A stretch of DNA of 64,000 nucleotides from Williamsia deligens (GCF_024171765.1 NZ_JAMTCI010000002.1:62001-126000), one strand, 5' to 3'; shown: positions 1 through 8,598, counted from the first letter of the stretch. Numbers and translations: made by a program. Notes: generated by a model from the sequence alone, not told the origin.

Positions 1-730
1 GGAACAGGTGGGTGACCACCATGTCGAGCACGGCGCCGGTCGCGTCGTAGAACTCCGCGCGATCGGCGATGTCGAGGGTCTCGGGGATGTCGATCTGCAC
101 CTGCTCGACGTGCTCCCGGTTCCACAGCCCGGCGAACATGCCGTTGGCGAAACGGAGGATGTGCAGGTTCTGCGTGCTCTCCTTGCCCAGGAAATGGTCG
201 ATCCGATAGACCTGCTTCTCGTCGAAGACCTCGTGGACGGCCTCGTCGAGCTCGGTGAAGGACGACTGCGAGGTCCCGAAGGGCTTCTCGTACACCACCC
301 GTGACCCCTCGGCGAGACCGTGCTCGCCCAGGGCCTTCGTGTACTCGGTGAACGTGCTCGGGGGCAACGCGATGTAGTGGACCAGCTGGACGTCCTCGCC
401 GCCGAGGTCGTCGTCGTTGCGGATCTCCTCGATCACGTCGACGAGCTCCCCGGGGTCCTCCGCGGTGAACCCACCGCCGGCGAAGCGCAGGTTCGCCGCG
501 AACGCGTCCCACGAGTCGTCCGCTCCGTCGCCGAACTCCTCGAGCGCCGACTTCACATGGTCGCGGAACTCGTCGTCGGTGCGACGGCCGCGGCCGTTGC
601 CCACGAGACGCCAGCGCTCCGGGAGCAGGTCGCGGCGTTCGAGTTCGTAGAAGGCGGGCAGCACCATCCGTTTGGCGAGATCGCCGGTGGCGCCGAACAA
701 GACGAAGACCGTGGGGGTGTCGGCGGGCAT
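1..730 (-). CDS. zwf: Glucose-6-phosphate 1-dehydrogenase, N-terminal part (runs off window)
   Basis: The gene reads leftward and leaves the window, so only about 243 N-terminal residues are present (family length about 460-510). Zwf oxidises glucose 6-phosphate with NADP to 6-phosphogluconolactone in the cytosol, the entry step of the pentose phosphate pathway. The nucleotide-binding motif FGATGDLAKR lies at about residues 11-20, EKPFG follows at about residue 145, and the substrate-binding signature RIDHFLGKE, which holds the catalytic His and Lys of the family, comes shortly after. The ATG at 730 is preferred; a GTG GTG pair a few codons upstream is an alternative. The reading frame is intact to the window edge. 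Confidence 0.93.
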   Translation of the reverse strand, partial: MPADTPTVFVLFGATGDLAKRMVLPAFYELERRDLLPERWRLVGNGRGRRTDDEFRDHVKSALEEFGDGADDSWDAFAANLRFAGGGFTAEDPGELVDVIEEIRNDDDLGGEDVQLVHYIALPPSTFTEYTKALGEHGLAEGSRVVYEKPFGTSQSSFTELDEAVHEVFDEKQVYRIDHFLGKESTQNLHILRFANGMFAGLWNREHVEQVQIDIPETLDIADRAEFYDATGAVLDMVVTHLF

Positions 731-765
731 GGTCACCACTATGCCCGACGCGGTCGCGCCCCGTG

Positions 766-1236
766 TCAGTCGTCGGCGGCGAGTGAGAAGACGGGGATCA
801 CGCGGTCGGTGCGTTGTTCGTACAGGCGGAAATTCGGCCACACGTCGAGCAGGTCCTGCCATGCCCGCGCGCGGTCGTCCCCGTCGAGCTCGCGCCACCG
901 CACCCGCGTGGCGGAGCCGTCGCGCACGATCTCGGCGGTCTCACAGGCGCGCAGGTTGTGAACCCATGCGGGCATCTTCGGGTTGCCGAAGTAGGACCCC
1001 GCAATGAGAAAGTCGCCGTCGCGCGGCGCGCAGAGCAGGGGCGTCGAGCGGACAACGCCGGACTTGCGGCCCGGGACCCGGAGCACCAGGTTCGGCAGCC
1101 CGGCGATGTCGAGGACGCTGACGCGCCCCCCGGATGCGCGTTGCAGCCGCATGTCCGTCTTCTCGATGACGGGCAACAGCTTCGGCATCCAACTGATCGC
1201 GCCGACGCGCACGGCGATCGGTGTCAGCAGGCCCAT
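766..1236 (-). CDS. F420-type nitroreductase/deazaflavin-dependent oxidoreductase family protein
   Basis: This 156-residue protein resembles the small Ddn-like split-barrel flavin/deazaflavin oxidoreductases of mycobacteria. The typical strand-turn GRKSGVVRSTPLL is near residue 57, followed by the block NPKMPAWVHNL, both characteristic of the family. Members use reduced F420 to reduce quinones or nitro compounds, often at the membrane; the substrate here is unknown. The ATG at 1236 is chosen because GGAGGGA lies about 7 bases upstream; the longer open frame to 1269 has no such site. It ends 35 bases from zwf on the same strand and may be co-transcribed with it, but nothing else links them. 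Confidence 0.75.
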   Translation of the reverse strand: MGLLTPIAVRVGAISWMPKLLPVIEKTDMRLQRASGGRVSVLDIAGLPNLVLRVPGRKSGVVRSTPLLCAPRDGDFLIAGSYFGNPKMPAWVHNLRACETAEIVRDGSATRVRWRELDGDDRARAWQDLLDVWPNFRLYEQRTDRVIPVFSLAADD

Positions 1237-1320
1237 CGACGTCTCCCTCCGACCGGGCTCGCCCGGCATGCCCGCATCCGTCGTCCCGGATGTCCCTCGG
1301 GGGTGACGATACGCAGCGCC

Positions 1321-1749
1321 TCAGCGCAGCGCGGCCAGGTTGTCCACGGACTGTCGGACGTCGGATTCGATGACCTTGGCGACGAACCGGCCGACGGGTC
1401 CACTGAGCAGACCCCCCGACAGGTCGGCGGCGACCTGGAAACTCGACCCGTCACCGTCCGGGGAGACCCGCAGGTCCAGACGGATACGGACACCGCCCTT
1501 GCCGGTGCCCTCGAGGCCGATCCGGGTGGGCGCGTCGTACTCGGTGACGGTCCACGTGATGGTGTTGCGGAACCCCTTGACGCGGATCAGGGACTTGACC
1601 GTGGTGCCCTTCTCGATCGTCTCCGGGACGTCGGATCGCCAACCGCCGAAGATGGTGAGCCACTCGTCGAAACGTCGGAGATCCGACGCCAGCGACCACG
1701 CTGTCGCGGGGTCGACATCGCTGCGGACGGTCACGTTCAGTTCTGCCAC
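1321..1749 (-). CDS. Rv0910-like SRPBCC (polyketide-cyclase/START-fold) protein
   Basis: The product has 142 residues with a GTG start preceded by AGGAGG at a spacing of about 7 bases. The sequence is a single SRPBCC helix-grip domain. The run WLTIFGGWRSDVPETIEKGT followed by VKGFRNTITWTV matches my recollection of M. tuberculosis Rv0910, which was reported as the toxin of an Rv0909/Rv0910 pair. Proteins of this fold bind hydrophobic ligands. No antitoxin-sized partner is visible beside it: the 84 bases to the next gene are too short and the downstream gene is an oxidoreductase. A toxin role is therefore not supported by context; a lipid-binding role is equally possible. Confidence 0.7.
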   Translation of the reverse strand: MAELNVTVRSDVDPATAWSLASDLRRFDEWLTIFGGWRSDVPETIEKGTTVKSLIRVKGFRNTITWTVTEYDAPTRIGLEGTGKGGVRIRLDLRVSPDGDGSSFQVAADLSGGLLSGPVGRFVAKVIESDVRQSVDNLAALR

Positions 1750-1834
1750 CGGTGCCTCCTGGTCCCTCGTCGACGACCCTACGGGGGTACCCGTCACGAC
1801 CGAGGCCATGCACGTTTGTGACCTGCGACACGAG

Positions 1835-1840
1835 TACCCT
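1835..1840 (+). promoter_or_regulatory. Candidate -10 box (TACCCT) for the mycolate methyltransferase gene
   Basis: TACCCT fits the TANNNT -10 pattern seen repeatedly in this window. Transcription from it would start near 1848 and give a leader of about 64 bases before the ATG at 1912. No convincing -35 box is visible. Confidence 0.35.
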
Positions 1841-1911
1841 GAGCACCGCCGTGCCCCCGTCGGGGCCGATGAGATCAGCGATGGACAACCCAACCGGAAG
1901 GTGCTGTCCCC

Positions 1912-2775
1912 ATGACCGAGCTCGACCCGTTCTACGAGGACGTCCAGGCCCACTACGACCTCTCGAACGACTTCTTCGACCTGTTCCTCGACCCGTCGCG
2001 GATGTACAGCTGCGCGTACTTCAAGGAGGACGACTACACCCTCGAGCAGGCGCAGTACGCCAAGATCGACCTCTCCCTGGGCAAGCTCGGCCTCAAGCCG
2101 GGGATGCGACTGCTCGACATCGGCTGCGGTTGGGGCACGACGATCAAGCGCGCGATGGAGGTCTACGACGTCGACGTCATCGGGCTGACGCTGAGCAAGA
2201 ACCAGTACGAACTGGTGAACGAGTCGCTCGCCGCGGCCACGCCCGAGGGCCGTACGGCCGAGGTGCGTCTGCAGGGGTGGGAGGAGTTCGACGAGCCCGT
2301 CGACCGCATCGTCAGCATCGGCGCCTTCGAGCACTTCCGTGCCGAGCGGTACCCGGCCTTCTTCGAGAAGACCTACGGTCTGCTGCCCGACGACGGTGTG
2401 ATGCTGCTGCACACGATCGTCGCGTTCAACCGCCACGTCATCCGGGAGAAGGGCCTCCCGATCACCCGGGACGTCCTGGCCTTCGCGCGGTTCATCGCCA
2501 ACGAGATCTTCCCGGGTGGACAGCTCCCGGAGCCGCACGACGTGGAGCGGGAGTCGACCCGCGTCGGGTTCTCGGTCGACCGGATCCAGCCGCTGCAGCA
2601 GCACTACGCCCGCACACTCGACACCTGGGCCGCCGCGCTGGCGAAGCGGGAGGACGACGCCGTGCGCATCGCCAACCGCGCCGTGTTCGACACCTACATG
2701 AAGTACCTGACCGGCTGCGCGGACTACTTCCGGAACGGGTACATCGACGTCATGCAGTTCACCCTGTCGAAGTGA
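1912..2775 (+). CDS. Mycolic acid cyclopropane synthase family methyltransferase
   Basis: This 287-residue S-adenosylmethionine methyltransferase belongs to the CmaA/PcaA/MmaA family, which adds methylene or methyl groups to double bonds of meromycolate chains carried on AcpM. The SAM motif LLDIGCGWGTT lies near residues 65-75; the N-terminal block AHYDLSNDFFDLFLDPS and the later GAFEHF are typical of the family, and the length matches its usual 287-302. Which modification it makes (cis or trans cyclopropane, methoxy, keto) cannot be read from the sequence. GGAAGG sits about 10 bases before the ATG. It converges with the pimC-like gene, leaving only 9 bases between the two stops. Confidence 0.9.
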   Translation: MTELDPFYEDVQAHYDLSNDFFDLFLDPSRMYSCAYFKEDDYTLEQAQYAKIDLSLGKLGLKPGMRLLDIGCGWGTTIKRAMEVYDVDVIGLTLSKNQYELVNESLAAATPEGRTAEVRLQGWEEFDEPVDRIVSIGAFEHFRAERYPAFFEKTYGLLPDDGVMLLHTIVAFNRHVIREKGLPITRDVLAFARFIANEIFPGGQLPEPHDVERESTRVGFSVDRIQPLQQHYARTLDTWAAALAKREDDAVRIANRAVFDTYMKYLTGCADYFRNGYIDVMQFTLSK

Positions 2776-2784
2776 CGGGGGCGC

Positions 2785-3882
2785 TCAGGCGCTGATCACC
2801 GAGAGCATCTGGTCGACCGTCGTCGGCCAGGAGAACGTCTCGGCCCGAGCGCGGGCGCGGTCACGGCCGTCGTCGAGATCCAGCACCGTGCGGACGCCCG
2901 CGGTGAACGCCTCCGCGGTGTTCGTCGCGACGGCCCCGCACTCGGTGGTGAGGATCTCGGCGACGGCCGACGTCCGGGAGGCGACGACGGGCGTCCCGGC
3001 TGCCAACGACTCCAGGGCGGACAGACAGAACGTCTCGTGCGGCCCGGGGGCCATCGCGACGTCCGCCGCGGCGAGCAGGTCGGCCACGGAATCGCGGGTG
3101 TGCAGGAACCCGGTGAACTCCACGGGCAGGCCTTCGGCGTGACGGACGAGCGCGGGGCGCCGCGGTCCGTCACCCGCGATCACCAACCGCGCGTCCACGC
3201 CGGCGGCGAGCAACCCGGCGCAGGCGTCGATGCTGCGTTCGACGTGCTTCTCCACCGACAGACGCCCGCAGTGCACCAGCAACGTCGTGCCGGGACGCCG
3301 CCATGACCCGCCGCCGGGGGACATGCGCCGGCTCGGGTGGAACAGGTCGAGGTCCACGCCGAGCGGGATGCGGTGCACGTTGTCGGCCCCGACACGGTCG
3401 AACTCGGCGCGCGCGAACTCTGTCGTGCACACCACCGCGTCGTAGGACGCGGCGGTGCGGACGTTGGCCACGTCGGCGGCGGCACGTGCCCACGGCCGCG
3501 GCATCACCTGCGCCAGCAGGCGATCGAGCCGTTCGTGGGAGATCATGACCGCCACCGCCCCGCGACGACGAGCCCAGGGCCCGAGCCCCCGCAGGGTCAG
3601 CCGATCCGACACCTCGACCGCGTCGGGACGCAGCCCCGTCAAGACGTCGACGACGCGACGGGGGTCCGCGACCCGGTAGCCGCCCGTCCACGGGATCGCG
3701 GGCGCGGGAACGGTGATGCGCTCCACACCGGTGTCGAGGACCTCGTGGCGGGCAGACCGTCCGGGGACGATCACCGAGACCTGGTGTCCACGTTCACTGT
3801 AGCCGCGACCCAACTGGTCGACCGCGGTCCGCAGTCCACCCGACCGGGGTCCGTAGAAGTTGGCGACCTGCACGATCCGCAC
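2785..3882 (-). CDS. pimC: GDP-mannose-dependent alpha-mannosyltransferase, PimC-like (GT4)
   Basis: This 365-residue GT-B glycosyltransferase opens with VRIVQVANFYGPRSGGLRTA, which agrees closely with PimC, described as adding a third mannose to phosphatidylinositol dimannosides with GDP-mannose as donor. HCGRLSVEKH is at the start of the C-terminal Rossmann half, and the GT4 E-x7-E signature is in HETFCLSALESLAAGTP. The GTG at 3882 puts the start directly before the first beta strand; the open frame upstream to 3984 is Arg/Pro-rich and unlike the family. PimC is present in some and absent from other mycobacterial strains, so the exact lipid acceptor is uncertain. The enzyme acts at the cytosolic face of the membrane. 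Confidence 0.72.
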   Translation of the reverse strand: MRIVQVANFYGPRSGGLRTAVDQLGRGYSERGHQVSVIVPGRSARHEVLDTGVERITVPAPAIPWTGGYRVADPRRVVDVLTGLRPDAVEVSDRLTLRGLGPWARRRGAVAVMISHERLDRLLAQVMPRPWARAAADVANVRTAASYDAVVCTTEFARAEFDRVGADNVHRIPLGVDLDLFHPSRRMSPGGGSWRRPGTTLLVHCGRLSVEKHVERSIDACAGLLAAGVDARLVIAGDGPRRPALVRHAEGLPVEFTGFLHTRDSVADLLAAADVAMAPGPHETFCLSALESLAAGTPVVASRTSAVAEILTTECGAVATNTAEAFTAGVRTVLDLDDGRDRARARAETFSWPTTVDQMLSVISA

Positions 3883-4044
3883 CGGCGCAGTGTGGCCCAC
3901 CCGGTCTCGTCCGTGATGGCCACGAGGTGTCGCGGGATGCAACGTCGCCACAACTCTCGGCGCCGTCGTCGTGACCGCACCCAAGAGTCTCCTGAGGAAA
4001 TCTGTTGTAACACCGACGAAACGGCGTTATCGGTCACGCGTGGC

Positions 4045-4050
4045 TAATCT
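4045..4050 (+). promoter_or_regulatory. -10 box (TAATCT) of a probable leaderless promoter
   Basis: TAATCT ends 8 bases before the ATG at 4059, so transcription would begin at or next to the start codon. It favours ATG 4059 over the in-frame GTG at 4053, which lies only 2 bases after the box. Confidence 0.5.
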
Positions 4051-4058
4051 CGGTGGGC

Positions 4059-4742
4059 ATGAAGCCAATCGGAGATCCGGAAGCAGTGGTGTCGTGGGTG
4101 CTCGCCGCGATGGCGGGACTGGTGGGTGCGGCAGCGTTCATCCAGACCACGGGCTACTTCGTCACTTTCATGACCGGCAACGCCGAACGCGCCGCCCTGG
4201 GCTACTTCGTCGGGCGGCCCGCGATGGCGACGGCCGCGATCCTCATCACCGTCACCTTCGTCGCAGGCGTGGTGGTCGCGTCGCTCCTGCGGCGCCATGT
4301 CTGGGTCAACCACCCGCACGGCGCGACCATGCTCACCACCATCTGTCTGGCCATAGCCTCGGTCGTCGACTTCGTGACGGCGGGCTTCGACGCGCCTCAG
4401 GTCACCTTCATCCCCATCCTGTTCGTGGCCTTCGGCATCGGGGCCCTCAACACGTCGTTCTGCGACGACAAGAAGGGCGAGGTCTCCGTACCCCTGAGCT
4501 ACGTGACGGGGACCCTGGTCAAGCTCGGCCAGGGCATCGAACGCCACATCAGCGGCGGCGAGGCCAAGGAGTGGAACGGTTACTTCCTGCTGTGGCTGGC
4601 GTTCGTCGCCGGCGGCGTGCTCGGCGCCGTCATCAGCCTCGTGATCACCGGTGGACAGATGTTGTTGACCGCGACCGTGATCTGCGGCGGGGTCGCGCTC
4701 TACACCTACCGGCTCGACGAGCGCACGAGCATCCTGGGCTGA
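4059..4742 (+). CDS. DUF1275 (YoaK-like) integral membrane protein
   Basis: The 227-residue product has six hydrophobic stretches and the two family signatures: TTGYFVTFMTGNAERAAL near residue 30, and SYVTGTLVKLGQGIERH near residue 148, matching the TGN and YVTGTL blocks of DUF1275. The family consists of predicted multi-pass inner membrane proteins of unknown transport or regulatory role. The start is set by the TAATCT box 8 bases upstream. It is divergent from the pimC-like gene and converges with the cyclase gene, so it is probably a single-gene transcript. No substrate can be inferred. Confidence 0.85.
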   Translation: MKPIGDPEAVVSWVLAAMAGLVGAAAFIQTTGYFVTFMTGNAERAALGYFVGRPAMATAAILITVTFVAGVVVASLLRRHVWVNHPHGATMLTTICLAIASVVDFVTAGFDAPQVTFIPILFVAFGIGALNTSFCDDKKGEVSVPLSYVTGTLVKLGQGIERHISGGEAKEWNGYFLLWLAFVAGGVLGAVISLVITGGQMLLTATVICGGVALYTYRLDERTSILG

Positions 4743-4790
4743 GAGTGGCTGCGGCGCAGTCCTGTTCGCGCCAGCTCTGCCGGCGCCGCT

Positions 4791-5612
4791 CTACTCGTAC
4801 CGGGGGACCACCGCGTAGACGACGAGGTCGCGCGGTGTCCCCTTGGCGCGGAACCGCCGTCGACGCGTGACGTACTTGTCCGCGTCGGTCGCGTCGAGGG
4901 TCGCGCTCGTCGCGAGCACCTCCCCCGCACCGGCGGCGTCGGCGACGCGGGCGGCGATGTTGACGTCCACACCGAGGTAGTCGTCACCGTCGCGTCGCGG
5001 GCTGCCGGTGTGCAGTCCCGCGCGCAACGCGGGTCGGTATCCGTCGACGGTGATGGCGCTGACCGCGATCCCCGCCTCGTGTGCCGCCTCGATGGCGTCG
5101 GCGCCGTCGACGAAGACGGCCATCACCCCGTCACCGAGCGACTTCACCACCCGACCGCCCCGACGACGGACGATGTCGGTGGTCACCGCGTTGACCTGTC
5201 GCACCAGCACCAACACGCGGTCGTCGCCGGCGCCCAGCGCCCACGTCGAGAAGTTGACGAGGTCGGTGAAGAGGATGGTGACCGACCGGGGTGTGGTGTC
5301 CTCGACCGCGCGGCGCGCACCGAGCGCCTGCCACATCTGGACCGCGGTCAACCCGAGTTCGCGGACCGCGGTGGGCTGATCGTCACCGGTGCCACCGATG
5401 AGGCGCGCCAGGCGATCGCTGTGGCGCTGGGCGGGTCCGGAGAAGTCCAGGACCGGCAGGTCTCCCGGGACGGCGTTGCGTGCCGACCGCGCCGCACGGA
5501 TTACCGCGTCGGTGCGGTTGACCCGGGCCGCCCAGTCGCGCGCCCGCGACACACCGGTCGCGATCGCCTTCCCCGCACGACGGGCGCGGGTCGACGCATC
5601 GTCGTCGGTCAC
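4791..5612 (-). CDS. Class III adenylate/guanylate cyclase, soluble, single catalytic domain
   Basis: The 273-residue protein carries a class III nucleotide cyclase domain in its C-terminal two thirds. The first metal-binding Asp is in ILFTDLVNFSTWALG (about residue 113), the second in KSLGDGVMAVF, and the VDVNIAARVADAAGAGEV block holds the Asn/Arg transition-state pair. The N-terminal 100 residues are helical and have no recognised sensor domain. The GTG at 5612 begins 13 bases after the stop of the ferredoxin reductase gene on the same strand, which argues for co-transcription and possibly for redox- or lipid-linked signalling. A longer open frame upstream overlaps that gene and is rejected. 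Confidence 0.85.
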   Translation of the reverse strand: MTDDDASTRARRAGKAIATGVSRARDWAARVNRTDAVIRAARSARNAVPGDLPVLDFSGPAQRHSDRLARLIGGTGDDQPTAVRELGLTAVQMWQALGARRAVEDTTPRSVTILFTDLVNFSTWALGAGDDRVLVLVRQVNAVTTDIVRRRGGRVVKSLGDGVMAVFVDGADAIEAAHEAGIAVSAITVDGYRPALRAGLHTGSPRRDGDDYLGVDVNIAARVADAAGAGEVLATSATLDATDADKYVTRRRRFRAKGTPRDLVVYAVVPRYE

Positions 5613-5625
5613 CGCCGCGTCCCGT

Positions 5626-6738
5626 TCACAGATCGATGGTGCACTCGCCGGAGACCGTCGACACACAGGTCTGGATGCGCTCCCCCTCGCGGTGCTCCTC
5701 CCCCGACCGCAGATCGCGGCTGTGACCGCTCTCCAGCGGGACCACACAGGACTGGCAGATGCCCATCCGGCACCCGAAGGGCAGGGCCACACCGAGCGCC
5801 TCTCCCGCCTCGAGGATCGTGGTGGCACCGTCGATCTCGGTGCTGCGACCGGACCGCGAGAAGGTCAACGTCCCACCCTCGCCGCGGTCACCGCCGCGGT
5901 CGATGGCGAACCGTTCGATGTGCAGTTCGTCGGCCAGCCCGGCTGCGGTCCAGGCGTGTTCGACGTCGTCGAGCATGCGGACCGGCCCGCATGCCCACGT
6001 CGACCGCTCGCGCCAGTCGGGGACGAGGTCGTCGAGCCCGGCGAGCTCGACCTTGCCCATCTCGCGGGTCAGCTGCAGGTGCAGCGTGTATGAGTCGGCC
6101 GTCTGCGACAGCTCGGCCAGCTCGTCGGCGAAGATGACGTCGTCGCGGGTGGGTGCGGAGTGCACGTGGACGACGTCCGGCAGGGTGCCGCGATGGCGGA
6201 GGCTGCGCAGCATGGACATCACCGGCGTGATCCCGCTGCCCGCGGTGATGAACAGCAACCGCGGCGGGGGCGGGCTGGGCAGCACGAAATCCCCGCGGGG
6301 CGGGGCCAGTCGGATGACCGTCCCCGGTTCCAGTCCGTCCACGAGATGCGTCGACAGGAAGCCGTCGGGGTTTGCCTTCACGGTCACCGTGATCCGCTTG
6401 TGCCGGGACGCGCCGATGGAGGTCAGCGAGTACGAGCGCCAATGCCACCGGCCGCCGATCTGCACCCCGATGCCGACGTACTGCCCGGGACGGTAGTCGT
6501 GCGAGAAGCCCCACCCCGTCTCGATCTCCACCGTGGCGGAATCGGTTGTCTCCTTGTGCACCGACACGATGCGGCCGCGCAGCTCACGGGCCGACCACAG
6601 CGGGTTCAGCAGGTGCAGGTAGTCGTCGGGCAGCAGCGGCGTCGTCGCCCGCGCCAGCAGTCCGCGCAGCACGTTCGCCTGCGGCGTCGTCGCCGCGACA
6701 CCCTCCGCGGGACGCCGACTCCACTTGAGCAGATCCAT
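5626..6738 (-). CDS. Ferredoxin reductase with C-terminal [2Fe-2S] domain (Rv3230c-like)
   Basis: This 370-residue NAD(P)H oxidoreductase has an FAD domain (WRSYSLTS near residue 100), a nucleotide domain (ITAGSGITPVMSMLRSL near 165, then ACGP), and a plant-type ferredoxin domain with Cys ligands in FGCRMGICQSC and a fourth in QTCV near the C terminus. The N terminus (LLPDDYLHLLNPLWSARELR) resembles mycobacterial Rv3230c, the electron donor of the stearoyl-CoA desaturase DesA3. No desaturase gene lies beside it here; its same-strand neighbours are a TerC-like gene upstream and the cyclase gene downstream. The partner may be encoded elsewhere. The ATG at 6738 needs no adjustment. Confidence 0.85.
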   Translation of the reverse strand: MDLLKWSRRPAEGVAATTPQANVLRGLLARATTPLLPDDYLHLLNPLWSARELRGRIVSVHKETTDSATVEIETGWGFSHDYRPGQYVGIGVQIGGRWHWRSYSLTSIGASRHKRITVTVKANPDGFLSTHLVDGLEPGTVIRLAPPRGDFVLPSPPPPRLLFITAGSGITPVMSMLRSLRHRGTLPDVVHVHSAPTRDDVIFADELAELSQTADSYTLHLQLTREMGKVELAGLDDLVPDWRERSTWACGPVRMLDDVEHAWTAAGLADELHIERFAIDRGGDRGEGGTLTFSRSGRSTEIDGATTILEAGEALGVALPFGCRMGICQSCVVPLESGHSRDLRSGEEHREGERIQTCVSTVSGECTIDL

Positions 6739-6764
6739 GCGTCGTCTCTTCTCCGGTGCGGCGC

Positions 6765-7889
6765 TCAGGAGACCGGTGTGCGGTCGGGCGTGGTGACCTC
6801 GGCGCGCTCACGACGGTTCGCCGCGATGCTGCTGATGAACGCCGCACCGATGAACGCGACGCCGATGAGCCCGGTGATCACCTCGTTGATGTGGTATTCG
6901 ATCGAGACGAAGAGGATCACGGCCAGGGCGCCGATCGCCCAGTGGGCCCCGTGCTCGAGGTAGCGGTACTCGGCCAGGCTGCCGGTGCGGACCAGGTACA
7001 CGGTGATCGACCGGACGAACATGGCGCCGATGAAGCCCAGGCCGAGCGCGATGATGATCGGGTCGGCGGTGATCGCGAACGCGCCGATCACCCCGTCGAA
7101 CGAGAACGACGCGTCGAGCACCTCGAGGTAGAGGAACAGGAAGAACGCGGCCTTGCCGGTCGCCTTCACGACCGTCGACGGCCCTCGGGACGGGTTGCCG
7201 TCGCCGGCCTCCTCGCCCCCGCCCTCCTCGAGTTGCTCGGTGTGGAACAGCGAGCCGAGTCCGTCGACGGTGATGTAGGTGATCATGCCGAGCGTCCCCG
7301 AGATGAGGATGGTGGCGCGGTGGGTGTCGTCGGCGAGGAACTCCGCGACGAGGACCAGCGTGCCGCCGGCGATGACGACGGCGAGCTGGTCGAGCCGACC
7401 GATGGCGGCCAGCGGCTTCTCCAGCCAGTCCAGCCACGTGATCTCACGCTCGGACAGGATGAAGTTGAGGAACAGCATGAACAGGAACATGCCGCCGAAC
7501 GCCGCGATCTGCGGATGGGCGTCGGTCAGGATCTGCTCGTAGGACTCCTGCCCGGATCCCTCCGCGGGCGGGTTCATCGCCAGGTCGAAGGCGCGGACCG
7601 GGTTCAGCCCGGCGGTGATCCACACGATCACCAGCGGGAACAGCAGCCGCATGCCGAACACGGCGATGATGACGCCGATGGTGAGGAAGATCTTCTGCCA
7701 GAACTCGCTCATCCGCTCGAGCACCGTGGCGTTGATGACGGCGTTGTCGAACGAGAGCGACACCTCCAGGATGCCGAGGATCGCGCACAGCGCGACCGCC
7801 TCCCAGCTCCCGTAGATGAACGCGACGACGAGGGACACCGCGGTGACGGCGATCGATATCCCGAAGATGCGGACTACCACGTTCCTCAC
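6765..7889 (-). CDS. TerC-superfamily DUF475 membrane protein
   Basis: The 374-residue protein has about nine transmembrane segments and two copies of the acidic intramembrane signature of the TerC/Alx/DUF475 group: EVSLSFDNAV near residue 42 and EVLDASFSFDGV near residue 262. TerC-type proteins are linked to metal (manganese) export and to tellurite resistance and act with TerD-type proteins. A charged Gly/Glu-rich loop (EEGGGEEAGDG) lies near residue 230. It is downstream of terD on the same strand, separated by a strong hairpin. The start is GTG at 7889 (GGAAAGG close upstream) or the GTG three codons later. Direct tellurite resistance is not implied. Confidence 0.85.
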   Translation of the reverse strand: MRNVVVRIFGISIAVTAVSLVVAFIYGSWEAVALCAILGILEVSLSFDNAVINATVLERMSEFWQKIFLTIGVIIAVFGMRLLFPLVIVWITAGLNPVRAFDLAMNPPAEGSGQESYEQILTDAHPQIAAFGGMFLFMLFLNFILSEREITWLDWLEKPLAAIGRLDQLAVVIAGGTLVLVAEFLADDTHRATILISGTLGMITYITVDGLGSLFHTEQLEEGGGEEAGDGNPSRGPSTVVKATGKAAFFLFLYLEVLDASFSFDGVIGAFAITADPIIIALGLGFIGAMFVRSITVYLVRTGSLAEYRYLEHGAHWAIGALAVILFVSIEYHINEVITGLIGVAFIGAAFISSIAANRRERAEVTTPDRTPVS

Positions 7890-7907
7890 GGGCCTTTCCG
7901 GTGGCGC

Positions 7908-7954
7908 GGCACAGCCCGGGGGACACCGTCGGTGGTGTCACCCCGGGCTGTGCC
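7908..7954 (-). terminator. Strong hairpin between terD and the DUF475 gene (terminator or attenuator)
   Basis: A 14-base arm GGCACAGCCCGGGG at 7908-7921 pairs with CCCCGGGCTGTGCC at 7941-7954, and an inner GACACC/GGTGTC stem extends it. There is no clear U-tract, as is common in high-GC actinobacteria. It could partly stop transcription between the two genes or protect the terD message end. Confidence 0.55.
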
Positions 7955-7977
7955 GACGAGATGGTGGGTGCTGGTCG

Positions 7978-8553
7978 TCAGACGTTCACACCGTAGTCGC
8001 GGGCGATCCCCGCCAGACCGGAGGCGTACCCCTGGCCGACCGCACGAAACTTCCACTCCGAACCCGAGCGGTACAGCTCACCGAAGACCATGGCCGTCTC
8101 GGTCGAGGCGTCCTCGGAGAGGTCGTAGCGGGCGAGCTCCTTGCTGTTGGCCTGGTCGACCACGCGGATGAACGCGTTGCGGACCTGACCGAAGGACTGC
8201 GAGCGTGCGTCCGCGTCGTAGATCGACACGGGGAAGACGATGGAGTCGACCTCCGGCGGCACCGCCGTGAGGTTGACCTTGATGACCTCGTCGTCGCCCT
8301 CGCCCTCACCGGTGGTGTTGTCGCCGGTGTGCTCGATGGAACCGTCGGGCGAGGTCAGGTTGTTGAAGAAGACGAAGTGCTTGTCCGACAACACCTTCTT
8401 GTCGGTGCCCGCGGCGATCGCGCTGGCGTCGAGGTCGAAATCGGTACCGGTGGTGGTGCGGATGTCCCAGCCCAGACCCACCGACACCGCGGTGAGGTTC
8501 GGTGCCTCCTTGGTGAGGGAGACGTTTCCGCCCTTGCTCAAACTGACGCCCAT
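7978..8553 (-). CDS. terD: TerD family calcium-binding stress protein
   Basis: A single TerD domain of 191 residues, the usual family length, opens with [18 protein letters not shown]. Calcium-binding acidic positions typical of TerD are visible in [18 protein letters not shown] and [11 protein letters not shown], and the C terminus carries [20 protein letters not shown]. TerD proteins are small cytosolic beta-sandwich proteins that associate with TerC-like membrane proteins and are induced by metal, oxidative or phage stress. The ATG at 8553 has AAAGGA 6 bases upstream; the longer frame to 8643 lacks a site. It is divergent from the Ter metabolite operon that starts at 8742. Confidence 0.95.
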   Translation of the reverse strand: MGVSLSKGGNVSLTKEAPNLTAVSVGLGWDIRTTTGTDFDLDASAIAAGTDKKVLSDKHFVFFNNLTSPDGSIEHTGDNTTGEGEGDDEVIKVNLTAVPPEVDSIVFPVSIYDADARSQSFGQVRNAFIRVVDQANSKELARYDLSEDASTETAMVFGELYRSGSEWKFRAVGQGYASGLAGIARDYGVNV

Positions 8554-8598
8554 GTCGGTCCTTTCTCGCCGGCCGGGTCCTCCCCGTGCCGGGTCGCT

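Noticed and set aside
1750-2604. N-terminal extension of the Rv0910-like gene
   Set aside because: It is antisense to the mycolate methyltransferase, and AGGAGG marks the GTG at 1749.
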